From an uncultured Clostridia bacterium (GTDB lineage: Bacteria > Bacillota > Clostridia > Christensenellales > Borkfalkiaceae): 64,000 nucleotides of DNA. A program made the translations under genes and the position numbers. The notes beneath the pieces are model-generated. The model had not been told where the DNA came from. It made no database searches and worked only from the letters and a program-made list of their open reading frames with translations. Of the stretch, positions 1 through 7,145 are shown piece after piece. Within the stretch, counting starts at the first letter, position 1. The number at the start of each line of letters is the position of its first letter. The DNA is taken from assembly GCA_944363645.1 (NCBI GenBank), contig CALVUR010000003.1, forward strand, positions 1 through 64,000, given 5' to 3'.

Positions 1-52
1 ATGTTCGGCAAAGCCTGTCTTTGAATTGCATTTGCTGCAAATTCTTTTCCAT
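1..52 (-). CDS. possible start of a gene running off the left edge
   Basis: A minus-strand reading frame opens near 52 (ATG at 52-50, GTGAGGGTG just upstream) or at an internal ATG at 31-29 and leaves the window at base 1. Only about 17 residues are visible. The stretch MQFKDRLCRT resembles the first residues of XRE-type repressors, which would suit the integrated element inferred from the tRNA fragment at 355-399. The match is too short to be more than a hint. Confidence 0.2.
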   Translation of the reverse strand, partial: MEKNLQQMQFKDRLCRT

Positions 53-196
53 CACCCTCACCACGCTTTTAACTTTTGTTATATTATATCAAAAAAAACC
101 TTTGTTGTCAATATGGGAAAACAAACGAATATTTTGTTAAAATTTTTATAAACTGTCTGTATAGAACGCAAGGATTTTGCCTTTATCGGAAGATTT

Positions 197-228
197 TTAC
201 ACCTTTTATTTACACCCAAATTACACCC
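197..228 (+). repeat. three TTACACC direct repeats beside an attachment site
   Basis: TTACACC occurs at 197-203, 210-216 and 221-227, with steps of 13 and 11 bases, close to one helical turn. Short direct repeats spaced like this near the end of an integrated element often bind the arm-type domain of a tyrosine integrase. The role here is inferred only from position next to the tRNA fragment. The rest of 53-354 is AT-rich with no convincing gene. Confidence 0.35.
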
Positions 229-354
229 ATACAGAAACACATAAGATGAAAGCTACCGCGTATAACGCAAAAAAAGACAAAAAAATAAGCGTTCATAGTG
301 GACAAAACGTCTTAAAAAGGCTATAATGCACACTATAACGCTTAATTCTTATTG

Positions 355-399
355 CTCCTAAGCGAAAGGCCGTGAGTTCGAATCTCGCCAGGGACGCCA
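355..399 (+). tRNA. 3' fragment of tRNA-Arg(CCU), probable attachment site
   Basis: The fragment starts exactly with an anticodon loop CTCCTAA (anticodon CCU). It continues through the 3' anticodon stem, a variable loop AGGCC, a T arm (GTGAG, loop TTCGAAT, CTCGC), the 3' acceptor strand CAGGGAC, discriminator G and an encoded CCA. The sequence upstream does not pair: no GTCCCTG acceptor strand, no D arm and no 5' anticodon stem. It is therefore a partial tRNA gene, as left behind when a tyrosine-recombinase element integrates at the anticodon loop of a tRNA gene. Because the terminator follows directly, this looks like the host-side 3' remnant, with the element lying to the left. Confidence 0.75.
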
Positions 400-436
400 A
401 AAAAGCGACCGAAAGTTTATTTTCGGTCGCTTTTTC
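400..436 (+). terminator. terminator of the tRNA fragment
   Basis: The stem AAGCGACCGAAA / TTTCGGTCGCTT is followed by a T run, directly after the encoded CCA of the tRNA-Arg fragment. It is a canonical rho-independent terminator. Confidence 0.85.
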
Positions 437-495
437 TTTGCTTTTTTATCAATTTTCGCCTATTTTATATCAATAAAAAGCCGTTTTTTTATATA

Positions 496-532
496 AAAAA
501 GTGGCGATAACGGGCTTATAGGCGGACTTTTT
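496..532 (-). repeat. R37 repeat copy 1
   Basis: Full 37-bp copy with arms AAAAAGT / ACTTTTT and core GGCGATAACGGGCTTATA on the plus strand, in intergenic sequence between the tRNA fragment and the ABC pseudogene. Confidence 0.85.
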
Positions 533-557
533 CAATTTTTGACAAATTTTTTAATTT

Positions 558-598
558 AAAATCTATTTTGATGTATATCAAAATAGATTTTCTTTTTT
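558..598 (+). terminator. long hairpin with T run
   Basis: A perfect 15-bp stem (AAAATCTATTTTGAT / ATCAAAATAGATTTT, loop GTAT) is followed on the plus strand by CTTTTTTT. It lies downstream of the decayed ABC gene. It could stop transcription from either side, although the T run favours the plus strand. Confidence 0.6.
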
Positions 599-680
599 TC
601 GCATTTCCCCCTTTTACAAATAAATTAAAGTAAAACTAAAAAAGTTGCAAAAACCGCATACATACCCCGACATAAGAAAA

Positions 681-1753
681 TTAAAGCAAAATAAAAGAGC
701 CAAAATCGATAAGTTGCTGACTATCTTTTATTATCGAGCCTTGCAAAGTCTGTGCGTTTTCTAAAATATAATCTTTTGTGGACTTTTTCATAAGCATAGG
801 CTCGTAAGTGTTTAACACATTTTTATCCTTAAAGCCCTGTGCCACGGTAAAATAGTCTACATTTTCGTCTTTGATATAACTTGTAAGCGTTTTGCCAGCC
901 GAAAAGGACATCAGCATTTGAGTAATCAAAATGGACAAAATACTTAATATTGAAAGTGTAATTGCAAGTGCGGTTTTGCCCTTTTTAAGTTTTAAATTGT
1001 TTAAGCCCATTTTTAGCCGTGTTTTAAAGGATAAACGGCTGTTTTGCACTACGTGTTGGGGGTAATTTGAATTTTCAGGCTGACTGCCGGTATCACTTAT
1101 AACCTGTCCATCGCTGATTTCAATCACCCTATCGCCATATTTAAAAGCACTTTCACGGTCGTGCGTAACGACCAAAATAAGCCTATCTTTACTTAAACTT
1201 TTAATAAGTTCCCATATGCTTTTAGCGGTTTTTGAATCTAAATTGCCGGTTGGCTCGTCCGCCAAAATCATCTTACTGTTTTTAAGCACGGCACGGGCTA
1301 TCGCTACACGCTGACGTTAGCCACCGGAAAGTTCGCTGATTTGACGAGTTAGATACTCTTTTTTAAGCCCAACCTTATTTAAACACTCTATTAAATTTTC
1401 TACACTATTTGTCGCTTGATCAAGTTCTAACGCTAAAGCTAAATTATCTTTTACATTAAAATCACTTAAAAGGTTGAATTCCTGAAAGATAAACCCAAGA
1501 TAATTTTTGCGGTACTCCTGATAATCTTTTTCGGTAAAGTTTGCCATGCTTTTGCCGTCTACAATTATCTCACCACTACTTTCTTTATCGATACCACCAA
1601 TTAAGTTTAATAATGTAGACTTACCGCTTCCGCTTTTGCCCAAAATGAACACCATACCCCTATCATTTAAGGTAAGATTTATACCGTTAAGGGCGGTATG
1701 TGTTTGATTTACTTAGACTGATAAACCTTGACTATGTCTTTTAAAATTAACAT
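681..1753 (-). pseudogene. ABC transporter ATPase-permease fusion, decayed
   Basis: The gene encodes a MacB/FtsE-like ATPase fused to the start of an FtsX-like permease. It begins at ATG 1753-1751 (upstream AGGTGC) as MLILKDIVKVYQSK, then shifts frame once near 1710 into the frame that carries Walker A GKSGSGKST. The ABC signature reads LSGG-stop-RQRVAIARA. The stop at 1319-1317 is TAA where the family has a Gln codon, so a single C to T change of CAA explains it. Walker B (ILADEPTGNLD), the switch His (VVTHD) and one permease helix follow. The frame then ends at 681 after one transmembrane segment, whereas related fusions run to several hundred more residues. Three lesions (frameshift, nonsense, 3' truncation) mark it as a pseudogene. 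Confidence 0.85.
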
Positions 1754-1771
1754 AAAAGCACCTTTTTATAT

Positions 1772-1808
1772 AAAAAGTCTGTCTATAGGTCGATTATCGC
1801 CACTTTTT
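1772..1808 (+). repeat. R37 repeat copy 2, TCGATT variant
   Basis: Full 37-bp copy with core TATAGGTCGATTATCGCC and arms AAAAAGT / ACTTTTT. Its right arm touches the stop codon of the membrane-protein gene at 1808. It also lies just upstream of the start of the ABC pseudogene. Confidence 0.85.
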
Positions 1809-3544
1809 TAATTTAATTCAAGCCCGGTAATCATTATACCAACAAGGTTATTTTCATTAAATTGTACATAAAAATTGCCAAAAACACGATACGTGGTGCG
1901 CCCACTATCCCATTTACCTAAGGTAAGTATCTTGTTTTCTTCGTCATAATAAACATTTAAATCAAAGTCAATATGAGAAAAACCGTTTTGTATTAAACTT
2001 TCATTTAAATCAAGACACAACGATACATTTTGGGCGTTTTCGGGCTTATAGGCGGAGTTTTTGGTGTATTTAAACAAATTGCCTTCGATTGACACAACTT
2101 TATTTGTTTGGTCAAGTAAAAGCGCAAAACTTGTAAACCCTAAGCCAACTTTAAACCACGAATTTTCGCAATGGGTACAAATTTTACCGTTTTTATAGAA
2201 AACTTTATTAAAATCTAAAGTTGCCACATCTTCCGTTTTAAAAGTTGCGTATTTAAACTTTTCGTGCTTTGCTTTAATTTCTAAAACGAGCGGTTTAACC
2301 TTTTTATCCAAGTCGTGCTTAAATATATTTGTGATTATTACGCCGATAATAAGGGGAATAAACATCAATATAACAAGGTCAGCGTTTTGACAAAATATTG
2401 CGATTATAAAGCCCAAAACAGCCGTTAAAATAAATGCCAAATATATAAGTTTGCCCTTATATTTAGAATAGCCTTGCGTAATCTTTATAATTTCCGCTTG
2501 CTCGCCATAATACTGATTTGAGCCAATCAATTTTAATTGTGCGTTTTCAAGTTTTCTTATTTTGCCGTAAAACGGAAGTTTAGCAAACACAAAAATTGTG
2601 ATCATGTAAACGGTGTAAAAGACGGGCAAAATATATTTATCTAAATTCCAACTAAAGACAATGTCGGTAAAAAATAGTAAGGATACGACAAAGGACAAAA
2701 ATAAGCCGACGATTATGCCAACGGTCAAATATGCGCCCGACTTTTGGCGAAGTTCAAACGCATCTTTTAATAAATCTGTCGACGGAAACTTATAAGATAA
2801 GTTGGCGTAACTTTGTGCGTTTTCAATGTGGTGGTTTGAAACACGTTCCGCATTATATAAGCTTACGCTCTCTTCCCTTTTTTCGTAGTTACTTTCACCA
2901 CTCATCAAGTTTTTGGCATTACCCAAATTATTTAATGAAAAGTTTTGACTTTCGATTAAGTTTTGTTTTTCGTAACTTTCAATTTTTTTAGAGTCCACCT
3001 TTTTATCGTAAATTATTGTGGTAATAATCCAAACGGCGATTGACAAAATTAAAAGACACAAACTTATCGTTGGGAAAACGCCAGACAGGTTAGAGTCAGG
3101 ACTTAAAAAAGAGTCCACAACGCAACTTATCAAGGTTAAAATTACCATAAGCCAAACAACGCAAATGACAATGTAAAATTTGGCCTTTTTGCGGTTTAAG
3201 GTTTTAATGTAAACTTCCCTTTGCTGTTCGTCAAGATTTAGGTCGCTGTCTAATTTATTTACATGCACCAAAAACTTGAAAAAGGTTTTAAAGTTGGTGT
3301 AAAAGATTAAACTTATAAGCCCCGATATCATCATTAAGGAAAAACTTACAATGTAAATTATAAGATGCGTAGTGTTTGTACCAAGCGTTTTTGCCATGAA
3401 TACGCTGAGCGCACACACCAATAAAACTAAGGCAAAAAAGATGATTAAGGTAAGATTTTTTGCAACGTACTTTTTATAAAGACGCTTTTCTTGATCGCAA
3501 TCTATAAGGGCTTCACGATATTTATCAAAATACTTTTTAAACAT
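1808..3544 (-). CDS. unknown multi-spanning membrane protein with an embedded R37 copy
   Basis: I do not recognise a family for this 578-residue protein. Two blocks of four predicted membrane helices each (roughly residues 30-85 and 120-175, then 270-325 and 365-410) are separated by a charged, Asn/Ser-rich linker of about 90 residues. A soluble C-terminal domain follows, with a CxxC-like HCENSWF stretch near residue 460. Residues of about 495-506 (NSAYKPENAQ) are encoded by an R37 copy at 2026-2062. The gene stands alone between the ABC pseudogene and a terminator. Function is unknown; membrane location is inferred from hydrophobicity only. Confidence 0.7.
   Translation of the reverse strand: MFKKYFDKYREALIDCDQEKRLYKKYVAKNLTLIIFFALVLLVCALSVFMAKTLGTNTTHLIIYIVSFSLMMISGLISLIFYTNFKTFFKFLVHVNKLDSDLNLDEQQREVYIKTLNRKKAKFYIVICVVWLMVILTLISCVVDSFLSPDSNLSGVFPTISLCLLILSIAVWIITTIIYDKKVDSKKIESYEKQNLIESQNFSLNNLGNAKNLMSGESNYEKREESVSLYNAERVSNHHIENAQSYANLSYKFPSTDLLKDAFELRQKSGAYLTVGIIVGLFLSFVVSLLFFTDIVFSWNLDKYILPVFYTVYMITIFVFAKLPFYGKIRKLENAQLKLIGSNQYYGEQAEIIKITQGYSKYKGKLIYLAFILTAVLGFIIAIFCQNADLVILMFIPLIIGVIITNIFKHDLDKKVKPLVLEIKAKHEKFKYATFKTEDVATLDFNKVFYKNGKICTHCENSWFKVGLGFTSFALLLDQTNKVVSIEGNLFKYTKNSAYKPENAQNVSLCLDLNESLIQNGFSHIDFDLNVYYDEENKILTLGKWDSGRTTYRVFGNFYVQFNENNLVGIMITGLELN
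2026..2062 (-). repeat. R37 repeat copy 3, inside a coding region
   Basis: The plus strand reads CGGGCTTATAGGCGG. In the host gene the copy is translated as SAYKPE, the naturally open frame of the element. The left part has diverged (CGTTTTCGGGC). Confidence 0.75.
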
Positions 3545-3678
3545 TTAACCCCCCTATGTTATTTATTTACTAATTATATTATATAAGTAAACGCCCATTT
3601 TTTCAATACCCCTTGCCAAAATATCCTTAAACTTTCACCTTTTAAAAACTTAAAGTGCGATAATTTAAATTGTTTTTA

Positions 3679-3708
3679 GCAACAAAAAAAGGGGCTTTTT
3701 GCCCCCAA
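3679..3708 (-). terminator. terminator downstream of the ComF-type gene
   Basis: On the minus strand GGGGGCAAAAAGCCCC is followed by TTTTTTT, about 110 bases past the stop of the phosphoribosyltransferase gene and ahead of the membrane-protein gene. Confidence 0.75.
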
Positions 3709-3722
3709 AAAATTAAAAATCA

Positions 3723-3745
3723 ATAGACCATGTGTGAGTTTTACG
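3723..3745 (+). repeat. R2 repeat copy a
   Basis: ATAGACCATGTGTGAGTTTTACG is a copy of a second short dispersed family (shared core ATGTGTGAGTTTTAGC). The closest relative is the copy at 57016, which shares TAGACCATGTGTGAGTTTTA. Confidence 0.6.
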
Positions 3746-3815
3746 CTGTTTTAGTAATTTTTTCGATTTTAAAAAAGCCGTAAAAACTAATAAAAGAATT
3801 TGAACTTTTATATTT

Positions 3816-4595
3816 TTAGCCATTGTCAATTTGGTTATTAAAATTTAAGCCGTCAAACTTTTTTTGAACGCTTGAAACGGTCAATAAATAGACAGATTTT
3901 GCGCCGGCACGCTTTAATTTTGAACTTATCGCACCAGCGGTTGAGCCCGTTGTCAAAATGTCGTCAACAAGCAAAATCTTTTTGCCTTTTACCAAATTTT
4001 TATCAATTACTTTAAAGCACGTAATCAAGTTGTCATGACGCTCTTGCGCAGATAAACTTTTCTGTTCTTTGGTGTCTTTTGTCTTAATAAGTAGGCCTAT
4101 AGGTCGATTATCGACAAGTTCACCCAATTTTTCCGCCAAAAGTTGTGCCTGATTAAAGCCACGCTTTTTCTCACGCTTTTTAGTCATGGGGACATAGGTT
4201 ATAATGTCTGGCGAGAATAAATTTTTTACATAAACATCACGTAAATAAGATGCCAAAACTTGCGCCAAATACCGTTTATTGCCGTATTTAAGGGACTTTA
4301 TCAACTTTTCAGCACCGCCCTCATAGTTAAAAGCACTTCTTGCCAAGTCAACCGACCAACCGCCAGAGCACGAATAACATCTTGTGGTTGAAATAGTCGT
4401 TTGACGACCGCAACACTGGCATATGTTGTTGGAAATATGTGGTAATTCGCTTTCACACTTATCACAAAAAAATTTGCCATCGAAAATTTCCTTACCGCAA
4501 AGATTGCAAGTAAGGTCTATTGGACAAAGCGTTTTATCCACCTTTTTATTAAATTTGTCAAAAATTGGTTTAAAAGTATTTTTGTTTAAACGCAT
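3816..4595 (-). CDS. comF: ComF-family phosphoribosyltransferase
   Basis: ComF-like proteins combine an N-terminal zinc-binding segment with a type I phosphoribosyltransferase fold and are linked to DNA uptake or nucleotide handling. Visible here are CxxC pairs (CNLCGKEIFDGKFFCDKC and CQCCGRQ...CYSC) and, near the C terminus, the PRPP-binding motif ILLVDDILTTGST. The frame is open upstream to a TTG at 4691. I prefer ATG at 4595 because the longer version overlaps a plus-strand gene at 4662 and family members start close to the zinc segment. No clear ribosome binding site precedes either start. VDNRPIGLL is encoded by an R37 copy at 4086-4122. No other competence genes are nearby. Confidence 0.8.
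   Translation of the reverse strand: MRLNKNTFKPIFDKFNKKVDKTLCPIDLTCNLCGKEIFDGKFFCDKCESELPHISNNICQCCGRQTTISTTRCYSCSGGWSVDLARSAFNYEGGAEKLIKSLKYGNKRYLAQVLASYLRDVYVKNLFSPDIITYVPMTKKREKKRGFNQAQLLAEKLGELVDNRPIGLLIKTKDTKEQKSLSAQERHDNLITCFKVIDKNLVKGKKILLVDDILTTGSTAGAISSKLKRAGAKSVYLLTVSSVQKKFDGLNFNNQIDNG
4086..4122 (+). repeat. R37 repeat copy 4, inside comF
   Basis: Arm AATAAGT, pentamer AGGCC, then core TATAGGTCGATTATCG. On the minus-strand gene it is read as DNRPIGLL, a frame without a consensus stop. Confidence 0.7.
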
Positions 4596-4661
4596 AACAA
4601 CAAGTTTTGTACACACAATATTTTCAGGGAGGTAAAACACCCTTTCGGGTAAAATTTTTTT

Positions 4662-4827
4662 ATGAAAAAGAAAAATTCTAAAAGTTATCAAAAAACAAAC
4701 GAAAACGCAAAGACCAAAGACTGCAAGTAAAAAGTTTAGGTCTACTTTCGATTATCTCGGAAGTTACACGGGGAACGCAGTTTATAATGATAACGACAAA
4801 CCCGTACAAGACGCAGACGACTTATAA
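4662..4827 (+). pseudogene. small acidic-tail protein gene with a +1 frameshift
   Basis: ATG at 4662 opens a Lys-rich frame (MKKKNSKSYQKTNENAKTK) that stops after 22 codons. One base out of frame, the sequence continues without a break as TASKKFRSTFDYLGSYTG and ends NDKPVQDADDL at a stop at 4825-4827. The end resembles a small Clostridial protein with DYLGSYTG and PVQDADDL motifs that I recall only as hypothetical. Removing one base in CCAAAGACTG (about 4714-4722) joins the two parts into a protein of about 54 residues. AGGGAGGT at 4626-4633 is far from the ATG, with a small hairpin between. A strong terminator follows at 4950. It could be a real frameshift, an assembly error or programmed. 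Confidence 0.55.
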
Positions 4828-4949
4828 CAACTTTTAAAGTCTTAAATTAGTTATTTTTAATAAACTTAATTTTGCTAATAAAAAGTTTTAATAGATTTAG
4901 ATTTACCATAGGTAAAGCAAAAATTTATTTTAAGTTTTAAGTTTTTTGC

Positions 4950-4986
4950 GCAAAGTGGTGGCAAAATTGCCACCACTTTTTTTATT
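4950..4986 (+). terminator. terminator after the small plus-strand gene
   Basis: The stem AAAGTGGTGGCAA / TTGCCACCACTTT is followed by a long T run on the plus strand, 125 bases after the small gene. This is good evidence that 4662-4827 is transcribed. Confidence 0.8.
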
Positions 4987-5007
4987 TTAAATCAATGTAA
5001 TTTTACT

Positions 5008-5044
5008 AAAAAGTCAGCCTATAAGCCCGTTATCGCCACTTTTT
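5008..5044 (+). repeat. R37 repeat copy 5
   Basis: Full copy (pentamer CAGCC, core TATAAGCCCGTTATCGCC). The right arm overlaps the stop codon of rluD at 5043-5045. Confidence 0.9.
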
Positions 5045-5948
5045 ATACTTCTTTGAGTTTTTTAAGTACGCTTTCAAAATACTCTGGAATGGGCGCAGTG
5101 AATTCTAAAACTTCACCGGTAGTTGGATGAGTTAAAATAAGTTTATAAGCGTGTAAAAGTTGACCGTTTAAGTCAAACTTTTGCTTTTTATAGCCATAAA
5201 CTTTATCCCCAACCACAGGATGACCGAGCGTTTTTGCATGCACCCTTATTTGATGAGTCCTGCCTGTTTTTAAAGAAAACTCACAGAGGGTGTAGCCGTT
5301 ATAACGCTTAATAACCTTATAATCGGTTATTGCACGCCTACCTTTAACGGTTGAAACCGCCATCATCTTTCTATCTTTATCGCTACGAGTAATCAAGGTG
5401 TCAACCGTTCCGCTATCGGTTTTCAAGTTGCCTTCAAGAAGGGCAATATAAATACGCTTTGCGCTTTTTTCCTGAATTTGTTTTGCCAAACTTACGTGCG
5501 CCAAATCGTTTTTCGCAACCACCAAAAGCCCAGACGTATCCTTATCGATACGGTGAACAATGCCGGGCCTTATTACGCCGTTTATACCGCTTAAACTATC
5601 AAGGTGATATAAAAGGGCGTTTACCAAAGTGTCGCCTTTTGTACCACCACCAGCGTGGACCGTCAAGCCCTGCTGTTTGTTAATTACTGCGATATCTTTG
5701 TCTTGGTAAATGATATCAATGGGGATATTTTGCGGAGTGATATCTAAATTTTCAGGCTCTTTAAAAGTAACTTGTACGCTATCGCCGACTTTTACGCTGT
5801 CGCCAGCCTTGCAAGGCTTGCCGTTTAATAAAATCAAGCCGTCATCGACAAGTTTTTTAATGTGTGAGCGAGAAAGTTCGCATTCGGTTGTTAAAAATAA
5901 ATCAAGCCGCTTAAAAGTTGAAGCGGCTATAAAAGTTTTAGTTTTCAT
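5043..5948 (-). CDS. rluD: RluD-family 23S rRNA pseudouridine synthase
   Basis: It isomerises uridines in rRNA. An N-terminal S4 RNA-binding domain (residues of about 13-60, SRSHIKKLVDDGLILLNGKP) is followed by the RluA/RluD catalytic domain. That domain carries the signature HRIDKDTSGLLVVAK with the catalytic Asp, then GRTHQIRVH and GHPVVGDKVYG. The length of 301 is normal. Its ATG overlaps the last codons of lspA by 11 bases, so the two are translationally coupled, the usual lspA-rluD pair of Firmicutes. The gene ends inside an R37 copy. Confidence 0.93.
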   Translation of the reverse strand: MKTKTFIAASTFKRLDLFLTTECELSRSHIKKLVDDGLILLNGKPCKAGDSVKVGDSVQVTFKEPENLDITPQNIPIDIIYQDKDIAVINKQQGLTVHAGGGTKGDTLVNALLYHLDSLSGINGVIRPGIVHRIDKDTSGLLVVAKNDLAHVSLAKQIQEKSAKRIYIALLEGNLKTDSGTVDTLITRSDKDRKMMAVSTVKGRRAITDYKVIKRYNGYTLCEFSLKTGRTHQIRVHAKTLGHPVVGDKVYGYKKQKFDLNGQLLHAYKLILTHPTTGEVLEFTAPIPEYFESVLKKLKEV

Positions 5949-6420
5949 CAGTTTTATCCTTTACCTTTTTGCTTTTGAAAATTGCATCCTTATCCAAAAA
6001 GAAAAAGTAAATGAAAATCATAATACCGCCAACGGTAACTGCAATATCTGCAACGTTGAAGTTGGCAAAGAATGTAACATATAAAAAGTCCCTTACTTCT
6101 TTAAAAGCAATGCGGTCAATAAAATTCCCGATTGCGCCAGAAGCGATAAAAGCAAGCGAAACATTAAGCCACCTGCTGTTGCGTTTTCTTATTATCAAAT
6201 ACACAGCGATTGCTATCATTGAAAGGACTGTCAATGTGGTAAAGATTGCGATTGCAGCAGGCTCATCAGCGAGCATACCAAAGGCTGCGCCCGGGTTACG
6301 TGTATTGAAAATGAGAAAAATATCCTTAATCACGGGGATTTGACAATTATTTAAATCAACAACCGCTTTGGTAACTTGATCTAAAATTACCACCCCGAAA
6401 AATATTAGTGCGTAAATCAT
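5938..6420 (-). CDS. lspA: lipoprotein signal peptidase (signal peptidase II)
   Basis: It cleaves the signal peptide of lipoproteins after the lipobox Cys has been lipidated. The 160-residue inner-membrane protein has four helices and the family motifs NPGAAFG (near residue 45), GNFIDR (near 103) and FNVADIAVTVG (near 122). The Asp residues of the last two form the catalytic dyad. Likely substrates in this window are the lipoproteins at 11818, 30902 and 33674. The start overlaps the stop of the coiled-coil gene as TAATG, and the end overlaps rluD. Confidence 0.95.
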   Translation of the reverse strand: MIYALIFFGVVILDQVTKAVVDLNNCQIPVIKDIFLIFNTRNPGAAFGMLADEPAAIAIFTTLTVLSMIAIAVYLIIRKRNSRWLNVSLAFIASGAIGNFIDRIAFKEVRDFLYVTFFANFNVADIAVTVGGIMIFIYFFFLDKDAIFKSKKVKDKTDEN

Positions 6421-6983
6421 TAATTGCTCCCTGTAACGCCTAAATCTAACAATAAAGATTTTAAATCTAAATCTTCTTTGGGGTTTATCGCCGCATCTAA
6501 ATCAAATTCAAAATCTTCATCAATTTCATCTTCTGTATCGTGTTTTACATCAAGACTTTCGCTTAATTTATTAGCGATTTCTTTGGCGTCATATAAGTGC
6601 TTTTCTTTATCAAAATCTTTTAAAAAGTCGGTCAATAGGTCGGTTATCGCCATTTTTTGCTGAGAAAGTTCTTCGCCGTAAACTTGTTTTATTTTGTCGA
6701 CTAACAGTTTAATTTGTTTAAGTTCGACATTATATTTATAAAGTGCGGTCTTTAAAAGTTCATCAGCCTTTTTATCGCTTTCTAACAACCTTTTTTTAGA
6801 CTTTTCTTCGCTTTTTTTGTATTCGTCAAGTTCGATAACAAGTTTTTGGTTTATATCGAGCGCTTGGTTAAGCCTTTCAGTTAAAAGGTCGAGTTCGTCC
6901 CACAAAATACAGTTATCACACTGGTTTTCGGACGGGGCTTGAGAAGTATTTAATTGTTCTTCTAATAAATTATCTTCAACCAT
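6420..6983 (-). CDS. coiled-coil protein, function unknown
   Basis: This 187-residue acidic protein has a predicted long coiled coil (about residues 25-130) and an acidic tail (DEIDEDFEFDLDAA). No membrane segment or signal peptide is seen. It is the first gene of an overlapping unit with lspA and rluD. In many Firmicutes a DivIVA-type coiled-coil protein sits just before lspA, so a divergent DivIVA-like role is possible, but the characteristic DivIVA N terminus is missing. Residues of about 109-120 (MAITDLLTDFLK) derive from an R37 copy and fall in the coiled-coil region. The ribosome binding site is weak. Confidence 0.65.
   Translation of the reverse strand: MVEDNLLEEQLNTSQAPSENQCDNCILWDELDLLTERLNQALDINQKLVIELDEYKKSEEKSKKRLLESDKKADELLKTALYKYNVELKQIKLLVDKIKQVYGEELSQQKMAITDLLTDFLKDFDKEKHLYDAKEIANKLSESLDVKHDTEDEIDEDFEFDLDAAINPKEDLDLKSLLLDLGVTGSN
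6622..6658 (+). repeat. R37 repeat copy 6, inside the coiled-coil gene
   Basis: Full 37 bp with arm AAAAAGT and core AATAGGTCGGTTATCGCC. The host frame reads ATA-ACC-GAC-CTA-TTG-ACC. The consensus would give TAG where TTG is found. Confidence 0.8.
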
Positions 6984-7145
6984 AAAATTTTAACCAAAAA
7001 TCAGCAAAAACCCAACACGTGGTGGCTTGTACACCTGATTTTTCACCTTCTTTATATGTTTTTTACCTTAATTTTTATATAAAACTTGTTTATAGAAAAC
7101 TCAACACATCATGCCACATAAGTAAAAATTTACTTACTTTGGCAA

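Noticed and set aside
355..399. Complete tRNA gene
   Set aside because: Upstream sequence cannot form the acceptor, D or 5' anticodon strands, so only a 3' fragment is supported.
7012..7035. R2-like sequence ACACGTGGTGGC
   Set aside because: Only ACGTGGTG is shared with copy b; too short to call.
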